NCBI GenBank assembly: GCA_020025015.1
Contig: JAHHSV010000038.1
Coordinates: 1-11,381 of the forward strand
Direction of reading: 5' to 3'
Source of the DNA: Anaeroplasmataceae bacterium
GTDB lineage: Bacteria; Bacillota_I; Bacilli_A; Acholeplasmatales; Anaeroplasmataceae
DNA length: 11,381 bases
In this document: positions 1-7,397 of the stretch, one piece after another
Layout: every line of letters starts with the position of its first letter
Numbering within the stretch: position 1 is the stretch's first letter
Notes under the pieces: model-generated
The model's input: the letters and a program-made list of their open reading frames with translations, nothing else
Told to the model about the DNA's origin: nothing
Databases searched by the model: none
Program-made: the position numbers and the translations under genes

Positions 1-55
1 ACACACACCGATTATTTTATAGTCGTATAGGACACACCGAATAAAAAGGATTACC

Positions 56-94
56 GATAATTTTCGAAATTATCTTGCTTTTTTTCGAAAAAAA
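56..94. promoter_or_regulatory. Two adjacent TTCGAA-type palindromes upstream of glgP
   Basis: Positions 56-74 form a perfect 8-bp inverted repeat (GATAATTT / AAATTATC around TCG). Only a few bases further on, 79-94 is a perfect palindrome of seven T, CG and seven A. The first hairpin followed by the T run could be a weak AT-rich terminator for a gene left of the window. The pair could equally be an operator, since it lies just upstream of the glgP promoter. The symmetry is directly visible; the function is inference. Confidence 0.4.
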
Positions 95-125
95 TGCTAA
101 TTTGCGTAAAATAAAAGGGTTATCA

Positions 126-153
126 TTGAAAAAAAGGCAAAACATAGTATAAT
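126..153 (+). promoter_or_regulatory. glgP promoter (sigma-A type)
   Basis: A -35 box TTGAAA (126-131) and a perfect -10 box TATAAT (148-153) are separated by 16 bp. Transcription would start near 160, about 30 nt before the glgP ATG. The leader carries the Shine-Dalgarno AAGGAG at 177-182. Confidence 0.65.
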
Positions 154-190
154 ATTTCTAAGAGAAAAACGAAAACAAGGAGAAAAAACA

Positions 191-2611
191 ATGGAATATC
201 GTAATTTTAAAGACGTTAAAACATTTAAAGAAGCTTTTGTAAGTAACGTTGAAAATAAATATGCAATAGACTTTGAAAATTCTACACCCTATCAACAATA
301 TGTTGTTTTAGGTGAAATGGTTAGATTATATATCGCTAAAGATTGGCATAATACTATAGAAGCTACTAAATCATCTAAAGCAAGACAGGTTTATTACTTT
401 TCTATGGAATTCTTAATGGGGCGTATGATCACTAATAACTTAATGAATGCCGGATTATATGATACTGTTAAGGAAGCCTTTGATGAATTAGGTTTAGATT
501 TAAATGAAGTAGAGCATCAGGAAACAGATGCTGGTTTGGGTAATGGTGGTTTAGGTCGTTTAGCAGCTTGCTTTATGGACTCTGTAGCCTCATTAGGCTT
601 ACCTGTTCATGGTAATTGTATTAGATATCGTTATGGTTTCTTCGAGCAAGGTATCCATAATGGTTATCAGGTAGAGCATCCTGATCGTTGGTTAAAGGAT
701 GTCAATGTTTGGGAAATTCGTAAGGATTCAGAGGCTGTAGAAATTCCTTTCTATGGTCATATCGTCATGAATACTGAAAATGGTAAATTAAAGGTAAAGC
801 ATAAGGATGCTGAATATGTTAAGGCTGTTCCATATGATGTACCTATTATTGGTGATCATAATCATATCGTAAATACCTTAAGATTATGGAGTGCTGAACC
901 AGCTTCAACTTATCCAGATAATGCTTTTGAATATCATAGAAAGATTAGAGAGATTTCTTCATATTTATATCCAAATGATGATACATATGAAGGAAAGACC
1001 TTAAGATTAAAGCAACAATATTTCTTTGTTAGTGCTGGTGTAAAATGTGCTGTTAGACATCATAAGGATGTTTTCCATACTGTAACTAACCTAGATAAGA
1101 AGCTATGCTTCCATATTAATGATACTCACCCTGTATTAATCATTCCTGAATTAATGCGAATTTTAGTTGATGAGGAAGGCTTAGAGTGGGATAAGGCGTG
1201 GAGAATTGTTAAAAATACCTGTGCTTATACTAACCATACAATTTTAGCTGAGGCTTTAGAAAAATGGCCAGTAGATTTATTCCAAAACTTATTACCTCGT
1301 ATTTATACAATTTGTGAGGAAATTAACCGTCGTTTATTACTAGAAATAGCAATTGAGTATGGTGATAATTCTCGTCAAGCTGAAGAAATGGCTATTATTA
1401 AGAATGGTATGATTCATATGGCAAATTTAGCAATTGCTGGTTCATTTAGTGTAAATGGTGTTGCTAAATTACATACTGATATCCTAAAGAACATTGAAAT
1501 GAAGACATTCAATGAGTATTATCCTGGTAAATTCAATAATAAGACTAATGGTATTACTCATCGTCGTTGGTTAGTTCAATCAAATCCCGAATTAGTTGAA
1601 ATTTTAAATAAGTATTGTGGCGAAGGCTGGATTCAAGATATGAGTAAGCTTGAAAAGCTATTACCTTTAGCTGATGATGAGACACTACAACAAGAAATCT
1701 TCAATATGAAGCGTGCTAGAAAGAGTGTTTTAGCAAATAAAATTTATGCTAGCCAAGGTGTTTCTTTAAATGTCGATTCAATCTTTGATATTCAGGTTAA
1801 GAGATTACATGAGTATAAGCGTCAATTAATGAATGCCCTACACATTATGTATCTATATAATAGATTAAAGACTGATGAGCATTTTAGAAAGAATTTCTAT
1901 CCAACATCATTTATCTTTGGTGCTAAGGCCGCAGCAGGCTATGCCTTTGCGAAGGAAGTAATTAAGCTAATTAATACTATTGCTGATAAGGTAAATAATG
2001 ATACAGAAATTAATAAGTATATGAAGGTTGTCTTCGTTGTTAACTATAACGTTACATATGCTGAAACAATTATGCCAGCTTGCAACGTTTCTGAGCAAAT
2101 CTCAACAGCATCTAAGGAAGCTTCTGGTACAGGGAATATGAAGTTCATGATGAATGGTGGTATTACTCTAGGAACTTTAGATGGTGCTAACGTTGAAATT
2201 GGCGAATTAGTTGGTGATGATAATATTATTATCTTTGGTATGCATGCTGATGAGGTAAATGAATTATATAGAAACGGAGATTATAATCCATATGAATACT
2301 ATCAAGCAGATGAAAGAATTCATTTAGTAATTGATCAATTAACAAATGGCTTCTTTGAAAACGTTAGTCCAAATGAATTTAGCATTATTCGTGATAACCT
2401 ATTATATAATGATAATTATTTCGTATTACGTGACTTTGACGCTTACGTAAAGGCTCATGAAAAGGCTAATGAATTATATAAGAATCAAAAGAAATGGTTA
2501 CATATGTCAATTGTAAACATTGCTAAATCAGGCTTCTTTACTACTGATAGAACAATGCAAGAATATAATAAGGACATTTGGCATTTACAACCAATTAAAA
2601 TAAATAAATAA
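191..2611 (+). CDS. glgP: Glycogen/maltodextrin phosphorylase (GT35)
   Basis: This enzyme degrades alpha-1,4-glucan from the non-reducing end with phosphate, releasing glucose-1-phosphate in the cytosol. At 806 aa it has the usual bacterial length and looks complete. Visible family motifs are YYFSMEFLMGR (68-78), the glycine-rich stretch GLGNGGLGRLAACFMD (115-130), NDTHP (310-314) followed by IPELMRIL, the active-site loop YTNHT with His349, VKRLHEYKRQ (536-545), and EASGTGNMKF, in which Lys651 is the expected pyridoxal-phosphate lysine. The ATG is set by AAGGAG at 177-182, 8 nt upstream. No glgA, glgB or glgC is in the window; the gene has its own promoter and terminator and appears monocistronic. 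Maltodextrin (MalP-like) and glycogen specificity cannot be told apart from sequence alone, so the symbol follows the family. Confidence 0.96.
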   Translation: MEYRNFKDVKTFKEAFVSNVENKYAIDFENSTPYQQYVVLGEMVRLYIAKDWHNTIEATKSSKARQVYYFSMEFLMGRMITNNLMNAGLYDTVKEAFDELGLDLNEVEHQETDAGLGNGGLGRLAACFMDSVASLGLPVHGNCIRYRYGFFEQGIHNGYQVEHPDRWLKDVNVWEIRKDSEAVEIPFYGHIVMNTENGKLKVKHKDAEYVKAVPYDVPIIGDHNHIVNTLRLWSAEPASTYPDNAFEYHRKIREISSYLYPNDDTYEGKTLRLKQQYFFVSAGVKCAVRHHKDVFHTVTNLDKKLCFHINDTHPVLIIPELMRILVDEEGLEWDKAWRIVKNTCAYTNHTILAEALEKWPVDLFQNLLPRIYTICEEINRRLLLEIAIEYGDNSRQAEEMAIIKNGMIHMANLAIAGSFSVNGVAKLHTDILKNIEMKTFNEYYPGKFNNKTNGITHRRWLVQSNPELVEILNKYCGEGWIQDMSKLEKLLPLADDETLQQEIFNMKRARKSVLANKIYASQGVSLNVDSIFDIQVKRLHEYKRQLMNALHIMYLYNRLKTDEHFRKNFYPTSFIFGAKAAAGYAFAKEVIKLINTIADKVNNDTEINKYMKVVFVVNYNVTYAETIMPACNVSEQISTASKEASGTGNMKFMMNGGITLGTLDGANVEIGELVGDDNIIIFGMHADEVNELYRNGDYNPYEYYQADERIHLVIDQLTNGFFENVSPNEFSIIRDNLLYNDNYFVLRDFDAYVKAHEKANELYKNQKKWLHMSIVNIAKSGFFTTDRTMQEYNKDIWHLQPIKINK

Positions 2612-2624
2612 TTTTAGTAGAGCT

Positions 2625-2658
2625 GAAGGTGTGTATTTATACATACCTTCTTTCTTTA
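2625..2658 (+). terminator. Rho-independent terminator of glgP
   Basis: GAAGGTGTGTAT (2625-2636) pairs with ATACATACCTTC (2639-2650), with one G-U pair and a very tight loop. A T-rich tail TTTCTTTA (2651-2658) follows. It begins 13 nt after the glgP stop. Confidence 0.8.
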
Positions 2659-2671
2659 GGTATAATAATGT

Positions 2672-2686
2672 ATAACATAACATAAC
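2672..2686 (+). repeat. Short tandem repeat (ATAAC)x3
   Basis: Three perfect copies of a 5-bp unit lie in the spacer between the glgP terminator and the lipoprotein promoter. They are visible directly; no function is proposed. Confidence 0.6.
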
Positions 2687-2739
2687 ATTAAATTATTATA
2701 CTAATTGATAGTGATGTGTGGCTTTAATTTTTATGCTAA

Positions 2740-2768
2740 TTGACATTATTATGATGGTTGTATATCAT
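2740..2768 (+). promoter_or_regulatory. Promoter of the lipoprotein gene
   Basis: A perfect consensus -35 TTGACA (2740-2745) and -10 TATCAT (2763-2768) are 17 bp apart. The leader would be about 40 nt, ending in AGGAGG (2804-2809). The -35 overlaps the second copy of a CTAATTGA repeat (2701-2708 and 2736-2743), which could be incidental in such AT-rich DNA. Confidence 0.65.
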
Positions 2769-2815
2769 ATAGATATAGAAGCTTTAAAATGTTCATAAAG
2801 AAGAGGAGGAAAAAT

Positions 2816-5227
2816 ATGAAAAAAATGAAAGCTGTTGTTAGTAGTTTAGTTATTTTTTTAGCTTTATTTGCATTAGTTGGCTGTAACGACCAAAAACCTA
2901 ATGAAAATAATGATTCCAACACACCTCCAAACGTCGATGTTAAAAAGGATTTTACGGTAACATTGAATGGTGAAAAGGTAGCAGGTAGTTCTTTAGAGTG
3001 TATTTTAAAAGATAAAGATGGTACGATTCTAAAATATGATAGTGTTAATGTTTTAGAAGGAACAGATTTAGTTAGTATAGAAGAAAAAACTATCAAATTA
3101 TTAAATCATGGTAAGGTAAAGCTTGAATTTACGTTAAATGGTTATAATAGTATGACTGTTGAATTTGAGATTCAAGCTGCTAAGCCAGCTTTGAAAACCT
3201 TAACTTTAGCTTATACGGGACACCCTTTTAAAGGAGAAACTTTAGGATTAAGTGTTCAAGATCAGGATAATACTATTCTTGATAATTATGAAATAAATAT
3301 TCTAAAGGGTGCTGATTTTACAGTTAAAAACGGCAATAATTTAATTCTTTTAGATCAAGGTACGGTTTCTATTGAAGTAGTTAAGGATGGTTATGAAACA
3401 TTGAAAACTGATATAGAGATTGAAAATGTTTTAACTATTAAGGAATTAAAAGAAAATCTTAGTACCTATACAGGAAAGCAGGTAAATGTAAGAGGTCTTG
3501 TTACCGCAACCTACGGTAATTCCTTCTATATTATGGATGGTAAGCATGGTATATATGTATATAATATTCAAGCTAATCCAATGATAGGTACAGCTGGTGA
3601 TGCTTTTGAGTATGGTCAAATAGCTGTAGATAAGAAGGTAATTGTTACTGCAGGTGTAGAAAATGGTAAATACGGACTTCAGCTTTCAGGATTTTCTAAT
3701 GGTGGTTATGATATTAATTGTCAGGTGAATTTATCAACCGCTGAAGTAACTAAGCCAGAGGCTTATATAATCAAAAATGAGGCTGATTTAACTCAATTGG
3801 TAAAATCTCCTGAATTAGCAGGATCAAGGGTTAGAATAACAGGTAAATTTCTAAGTGGTGATTTCTCATTAGCTGAACAAGCAAGCCCTAAGTCTCCATT
3901 GTTTAAAATGATGTATGGAAGTATTCCATACTCCTTAAAATTTGATAAATATGGTAGCTTAGAGAAGGTTAAGGCTTATTGGAATGCCCAAAGAATTAAA
4001 GAAAATGAATTTGTTACTGTTGAAGCAAACTTTACAAATTTCAAGAAGCAAGAAATTACATTAAGTCTATGTAATGAAGGTACAATAGTAATTAATGAGT
4101 CTAAAAACCCTAATAAAATGAAAATTATAGTTGATAGTCCACAGGTAGTTGCAGGAAATGAAATTGTTTTAAAGACAACAAAAGTTGAGGGATTAACTGG
4201 TGATATAACCTATAAAATTATAGATGGTCAGGAATTTGCTCAAATTACAGGCGACAAATTACGTGGCATTAAGGCTGGAACCGTAAAAGTAGTTGCAATT
4301 TGTGGTAACGAGGAAAGCTTGCCTTTAGAAATTATTGTAACTAATCAAACATATCAAAAGGTTAATGAGGCTTTAGCTTTAGATAATGGTAGCCGGGTTA
4401 ATGTAAGAGGTAATGTTGTTTCTATAACTAAGTTTGGTTTTATTATCGCTGATGAAACAGGATATCTTTATGCTTATGATGAAAACTTTGAAGGGAAAGC
4501 CTTGCCAACAATGGGTGATACAGTAATTTTAAAAGGAACTCTTAGCTCATATGACAAGACTAGTCAAAAGCAAATTGTAAGCTTTACCTTTGAAACAGCA
4601 CAAGAAAAAATACCCTTTGCACCAACGTTTAATAAAACTGCTCCAGCAGAGCTACTAAAGATTGGTGATGCTGAGTTGTTAAATGGTGTTGCGGTGGAAA
4701 TGAAATTAAAGGTTGAATATTCTGATGCCTTTGGTGGCTATATTTTATTTACACATCCAGAGCTTGGTGATGTTAAAATTGAATGTAATTCACTACCATT
4801 TGACTTAGCAGGTAGCCTAGCCTTTGGTGCTGATGGTCAAGTATTTAATTGTAAGGGTATAATTATTGGCAAATATTTAGATAATTCAACTAACGCTAAT
4901 GTATATTTAATCTATTTAACTGCTCTAGAGCAATCAGCAGGTTCTGCCATTGAAAGCTTAACTATAACTGCAAATAAAACAGAAATTAGCTTAGATGGAA
5001 CAACTGGTGCAGGTAGAACTATGGTAACTATTACTGCTAATCCATTTGATGCAGATATGAGCACAGTTGAATTAGTTGCCATCGATAATCCTAATTTAGT
5101 TACTATCGAATATGATGATTTTACTGGGGAATATAAGGTCAAAAGTAATGGAGCTGAGGGTACAGTAACCTTGGTTGCAAAATCTGGAAATATTGAATCT
5201 AACAAGATAGTAATAACTATAAAATAA
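2816..5227 (+). CDS. Secreted lipoprotein with Ig-like and OB-fold-like modules
   Basis: The start is placed at 2816 because AGGAGG (2804-2809) lies 6 nt upstream; an in-frame ATG at 2789 would add nine residues and lacks a proper site. The 803-aa product opens with a lipoprotein signal (MKKMK, hydrophobic core, LVGC lipobox, Cys23), so it should be anchored to the outer face of the membrane. An Asn/Pro-rich linker (24-42) follows. Residues about 44-120 and 126-203 are two related beta-rich repeats, both with an 'L.G.DG.' style pattern and ending in '..GY..(M/L)...(E/I)'. OB-fold-like modules follow at about 206-300 and 318-427, a BIG2-like Ig domain at 435-509, further OB-like modules at 511-595 and 610-706, and a C-terminal BIG2-like domain at 711-803. 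VNVRG recurs at 223-227 and 528-532 in the same context. No nuclease, protease or glycosidase signature was found, so binding or adhesion is the best guess. The gene is monocistronic. Confidence 0.8.
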   Translation: MKKMKAVVSSLVIFLALFALVGCNDQKPNENNDSNTPPNVDVKKDFTVTLNGEKVAGSSLECILKDKDGTILKYDSVNVLEGTDLVSIEEKTIKLLNHGKVKLEFTLNGYNSMTVEFEIQAAKPALKTLTLAYTGHPFKGETLGLSVQDQDNTILDNYEINILKGADFTVKNGNNLILLDQGTVSIEVVKDGYETLKTDIEIENVLTIKELKENLSTYTGKQVNVRGLVTATYGNSFYIMDGKHGIYVYNIQANPMIGTAGDAFEYGQIAVDKKVIVTAGVENGKYGLQLSGFSNGGYDINCQVNLSTAEVTKPEAYIIKNEADLTQLVKSPELAGSRVRITGKFLSGDFSLAEQASPKSPLFKMMYGSIPYSLKFDKYGSLEKVKAYWNAQRIKENEFVTVEANFTNFKKQEITLSLCNEGTIVINESKNPNKMKIIVDSPQVVAGNEIVLKTTKVEGLTGDITYKIIDGQEFAQITGDKLRGIKAGTVKVVAICGNEESLPLEIIVTNQTYQKVNEALALDNGSRVNVRGNVVSITKFGFIIADETGYLYAYDENFEGKALPTMGDTVILKGTLSSYDKTSQKQIVSFTFETAQEKIPFAPTFNKTAPAELLKIGDAELLNGVAVEMKLKVEYSDAFGGYILFTHPELGDVKIECNSLPFDLAGSLAFGADGQVFNCKGIIIGKYLDNSTNANVYLIYLTALEQSAGSAIESLTITANKTEISLDGTTGAGRTMVTITANPFDADMSTVELVAIDNPNLVTIEYDDFTGEYKVKSNGAEGTVTLVAKSGNIESNKIVITIK

Positions 5228-5246
5228 TAGCTATGTATAATTAAAA

Positions 5247-5293
5247 GAAGCGGGTTAATGCTCAAATATTTGGGCTTATGCCCGCTTTAATAT
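5247..5293 (+). terminator. Two-tier hairpin, probable terminator of the lipoprotein gene
   Basis: The outer stem AAGCGGG (5248-5254) pairs with CCCGCTT (5281-5287). An inner stem GCTCAAA (5260-5266) pairs with TTTGGGC (5269-5275) with one G-U pair. The two are separated by small internal loops. The following tract TTTAATATTT is a poor U run, so termination may be incomplete. It begins about 20 nt after the stop codon. Confidence 0.65.
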
Positions 5294-5329
5294 TTAAAAA
5301 TAAATTTTCTAATTGTCTAAACATCTTTT

Positions 5330-5358
5330 TTGTATTAAAAGCGAATTTATGTTATAAT
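5330..5358 (+). promoter_or_regulatory. hemW operon promoter (extended -10)
   Basis: The -10 box TATAAT (5353-5358) is preceded by TGT, making an extended -10, TGTTATAAT. A weaker -35, TTGTAT (5330-5335), lies 17 bp upstream. Transcription should start near 5365, leaving only about 10-13 nt of leader before the hemW ATG. Confidence 0.65.
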
Positions 5359-5376
5359 TAATTTGTTGGTGATCAT

Positions 5377-6462
5377 ATGTTTGGATTATATATACACATT
5401 CCGTTTTGTAAGCATATTTGTAATTATTGCGATTTTCCCAAGAAAATTCCTAGCAATGAAGAACAAATTAAAAGGTATATTAATAAAATAAAGGAAGATT
5501 TATTAAACTATAAGGATATGTTTAATGAAATAGACACTATTTATATTGGTGGAGGTACCCCTAATGCCTTACCTGATGCCTATTTAGAGGACCTATTAGG
5601 CTTTATAAAGAGCTTTGATTTTAGGGTAAAGGAATATACAATCGAATGTAATCCTGAATTAATTAGTCCTTTTCAGGCTAAATTATTTAAAAATATGGGG
5701 ATTACAAGGGTAAGCTTAGGAATCCAAACATTTAATGATAAAGGAATTAAATTATTAGGTCGTCATCATACTAAAATTGAGGCTATTAATAGTATTAAAA
5801 TATTAAAGAATAATGGTATTAATAATGTTAATATTGATTTAATATTTGGCTATTTTAATGAGAGCTTAGCTGATTTTAAGGAGGATCTAAGAATCTTTAA
5901 GGAATTAGATTTGCCTCATCTATCAGCCTATTCACTTATTTTAGAAGAAAATACAATGCTTTATAGGCTTCACAAGGAAAGCGAATTAGATGAAGATCTT
6001 ATAGCAGATATGTATAATTATTTAGAGGATTACTTAAAAGCATTAGGCTTTAAGCATTATGAAATAAGTAATTTTTCAAAGCCTGGCTATGAATCTATCC
6101 ATAATATCAAATATTGGCAGAAGGATGACTATATTGGTATTGGAATGGGAGCCACATCCTATTTTAATCATGAAAGAGTAACGAATTCTTATTTAATTAA
6201 TAAGTATTTGCGAAATGAGGATAAATTTGTTGAGAAATTATCCTTACTTGATGAAAAAAAGGAAACTATGATGCTTGGCTTAAGGATGATGGCAGGCGTT
6301 AATAAGCATAAGTACTTTGAAAGATTTTATTCCTACCCAAAGGATGATTTTTCTTATCAAAAATTTATTGATGAGGGCCTATTAGAAGAAAATAATCAAA
6401 GTATTTTCTTAACTGAAAAGGGTTATTTATTAGGAAATTTAGTATTTGAGGCATTTGTATGA
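5377..6462 (+). CDS. hemW: HemW-like radical SAM protein (coproporphyrinogen III oxidase-like heme chaperone)
   Basis: This is a cytosolic radical SAM protein of the HemW/YggW group, whose characterised members bind heme and deliver it; older annotation as oxygen-independent coproporphyrinogen oxidase is probably wrong for this group. The 361-aa length fits HemW and is shorter than true HemN. The N-terminus YIHIPFC...C..CDF carries the 4Fe-4S ligands Cys11, Cys15 and Cys18. GGGTP (58-62) is the SAM-binding motif. Later HYEISNFSKPGYES, HN..YW and a GxGxGA..SYF segment match the HemW core. The ATG at 5377 is preceded by GGTGATC (5368-5374), a perfect complement to the usual 16S 3' tail. The stop overlaps the xerD start (ATGA), implying translational coupling. 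No other heme gene is in the window, so whether the host has heme is unknown. Confidence 0.9.
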   Translation: MFGLYIHIPFCKHICNYCDFPKKIPSNEEQIKRYINKIKEDLLNYKDMFNEIDTIYIGGGTPNALPDAYLEDLLGFIKSFDFRVKEYTIECNPELISPFQAKLFKNMGITRVSLGIQTFNDKGIKLLGRHHTKIEAINSIKILKNNGINNVNIDLIFGYFNESLADFKEDLRIFKELDLPHLSAYSLILEENTMLYRLHKESELDEDLIADMYNYLEDYLKALGFKHYEISNFSKPGYESIHNIKYWQKDDYIGIGMGATSYFNHERVTNSYLINKYLRNEDKFVEKLSLLDEKKETMMLGLRMMAGVNKHKYFERFYSYPKDDFSYQKFIDEGLLEENNQSIFLTEKGYLLGNLVFEAFV

Positions 6463-7394
6463 AAAAGACAAAAGAGCAAGAAGAACCAATATTTTATGAA
6501 ATAACTGACTTTATTTACTACTTAGAAGCTGAGAAGCGTTTAAGTAAAAATACAGTTATTGCTTATAAAAACGATATTGAAGAATATGCTAGATTCCTAA
6601 AAAAATATCAAAACTGTTATGATGTTAATGATATTACTAAGGATATGATTGAGCGTTTTATTAGATCCTTAAAGAAGCAAGGCTTAGCTACAACTAGCCT
6701 TAGTAGAAAAATTACGGTAATAAAGTCATTTCATCAATTCTTAAAGCAAGAAAAAATAACAGATATCGATGCTGCATTTTTTGTCTCAGCACCAAAAATG
6801 GAAAAGCATCTACCGACGGTCTTAAGCGTTGAGGAAATCGCACGGCTAATCGATAGCATTGAAACTGAAACGCCTATTGGAAAAAGAAATAGAGCAATGC
6901 TAGAGGTTATGTACGCCACAGGTCTAAGAATTAGTGAGCTATTAAATCTCAAGACAGATGATTTACATATGCGGGAAAAATATCTTAGGGTTGTTGGAAA
7001 GGGTAACAAAGAAAGAATTGTTCCTCTAGGAGAAATGGCTGTAGTTGCGTTAAGAGACTACATTGAAAATGGTAGAAGTTTATTAAGTAAAAAGCCTGGT
7101 GCTATACTTTTCTATAATTATAAGGGTGAAGCCATGAGTCGCCAGGGCTTTTTCAAGTATTTACAAAAGCATGCGTTAGAATGTGGAATTATTAAGGAAA
7201 TATCTCCGCATACTATAAGACATAGCTTTGCAACCCATCTACTAGAAGGTGGAACTGATTTACGTATGGTCCAGGAATTATTAGGTCATGAGGATATATC
7301 AACGACCCAAATTTATACCCATATTGATAGATCACATTTAAGAGATGTTTATGAAAACACACATCCCTTAGCATTAAAAAACAAGGAGGAATAA
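6459..7394 (+). CDS. xerD: Tyrosine recombinase XerD
   Basis: This site-specific recombinase acts with XerC at dif to resolve chromosome dimers. At 311 aa it is slightly longer than typical XerC/D (about 295-300), through a charged N-terminal extension. Residues about 12-97 form the SAM-like DNA-binding domain (LSKNTVIAYKNDI; LSRKITVIKSFHQFL). The catalytic domain has the complete set: Arg157 (TGLRISELL), Lys181 (GKGNKERIVPL), His251 and Arg254 (SPHTIRHSFATHLLEGG), His277 (LLGHEDISTTQIYTH) and nucleophile Tyr286. The start overlaps the hemW stop by 4 nt. XerD rather than XerC is chosen because deoB follows immediately, as in the Bacillus ripX-drm order; the sequence alone would leave XerC possible. 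With a full active site and housekeeping neighbours, a phage-type integrase is unlikely. Confidence 0.88.
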   Translation: MKKTKEQEEPIFYEITDFIYYLEAEKRLSKNTVIAYKNDIEEYARFLKKYQNCYDVNDITKDMIERFIRSLKKQGLATTSLSRKITVIKSFHQFLKQEKITDIDAAFFVSAPKMEKHLPTVLSVEEIARLIDSIETETPIGKRNRAMLEVMYATGLRISELLNLKTDDLHMREKYLRVVGKGNKERIVPLGEMAVVALRDYIENGRSLLSKKPGAILFYNYKGEAMSRQGFFKYLQKHALECGIIKEISPHTIRHSFATHLLEGGTDLRMVQELLGHEDISTTQIYTHIDRSHLRDVYENTHPLALKNKEE

Positions 7395-7397
7395 TAA

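Noticed and set aside
3..40. CRISPR-like array at the left edge
   Set aside because: Only a 9-bp match is repeated, with no full-length repeat and no cas gene.
2789..2815. Upstream in-frame ATG extending the lipoprotein by nine residues
   Set aside because: It would place basic residues MFIKKRRKN ahead of an already complete signal peptide, and the AGGAGG at 2804-2809 clearly serves the ATG at 2816.
2749..3096. Minus-strand open frame over the lipoprotein start
   Set aside because: It lies opposite a well-supported gene with signal peptide and Shine-Dalgarno site, has no ribosome site of its own, and its protein looks like antisense of coding sequence.
4912..5265. Minus-strand open frame over the lipoprotein 3' end
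   Set aside because: It overlaps the C-terminal Ig-like domain and the terminator hairpin on the other strand, with no family resemblance.
6460..6462. Use of TGA as tryptophan (Mycoplasma code)
   Set aside because: TGA ends hemW at the normal family length within an ATGA overlap, and conserved tryptophans are encoded by TGG.
6734..7009. Minus-strand open frame inside xerD
   Set aside because: It overlaps the catalytic domain of an intact recombinase and has no recognisable product.
6459..7394. Phage or integron integrase signalling a mobile island
   Set aside because: The size, the close fit to XerD, the translational coupling to hemW and the conserved deoB neighbour all point to the housekeeping recombinase.
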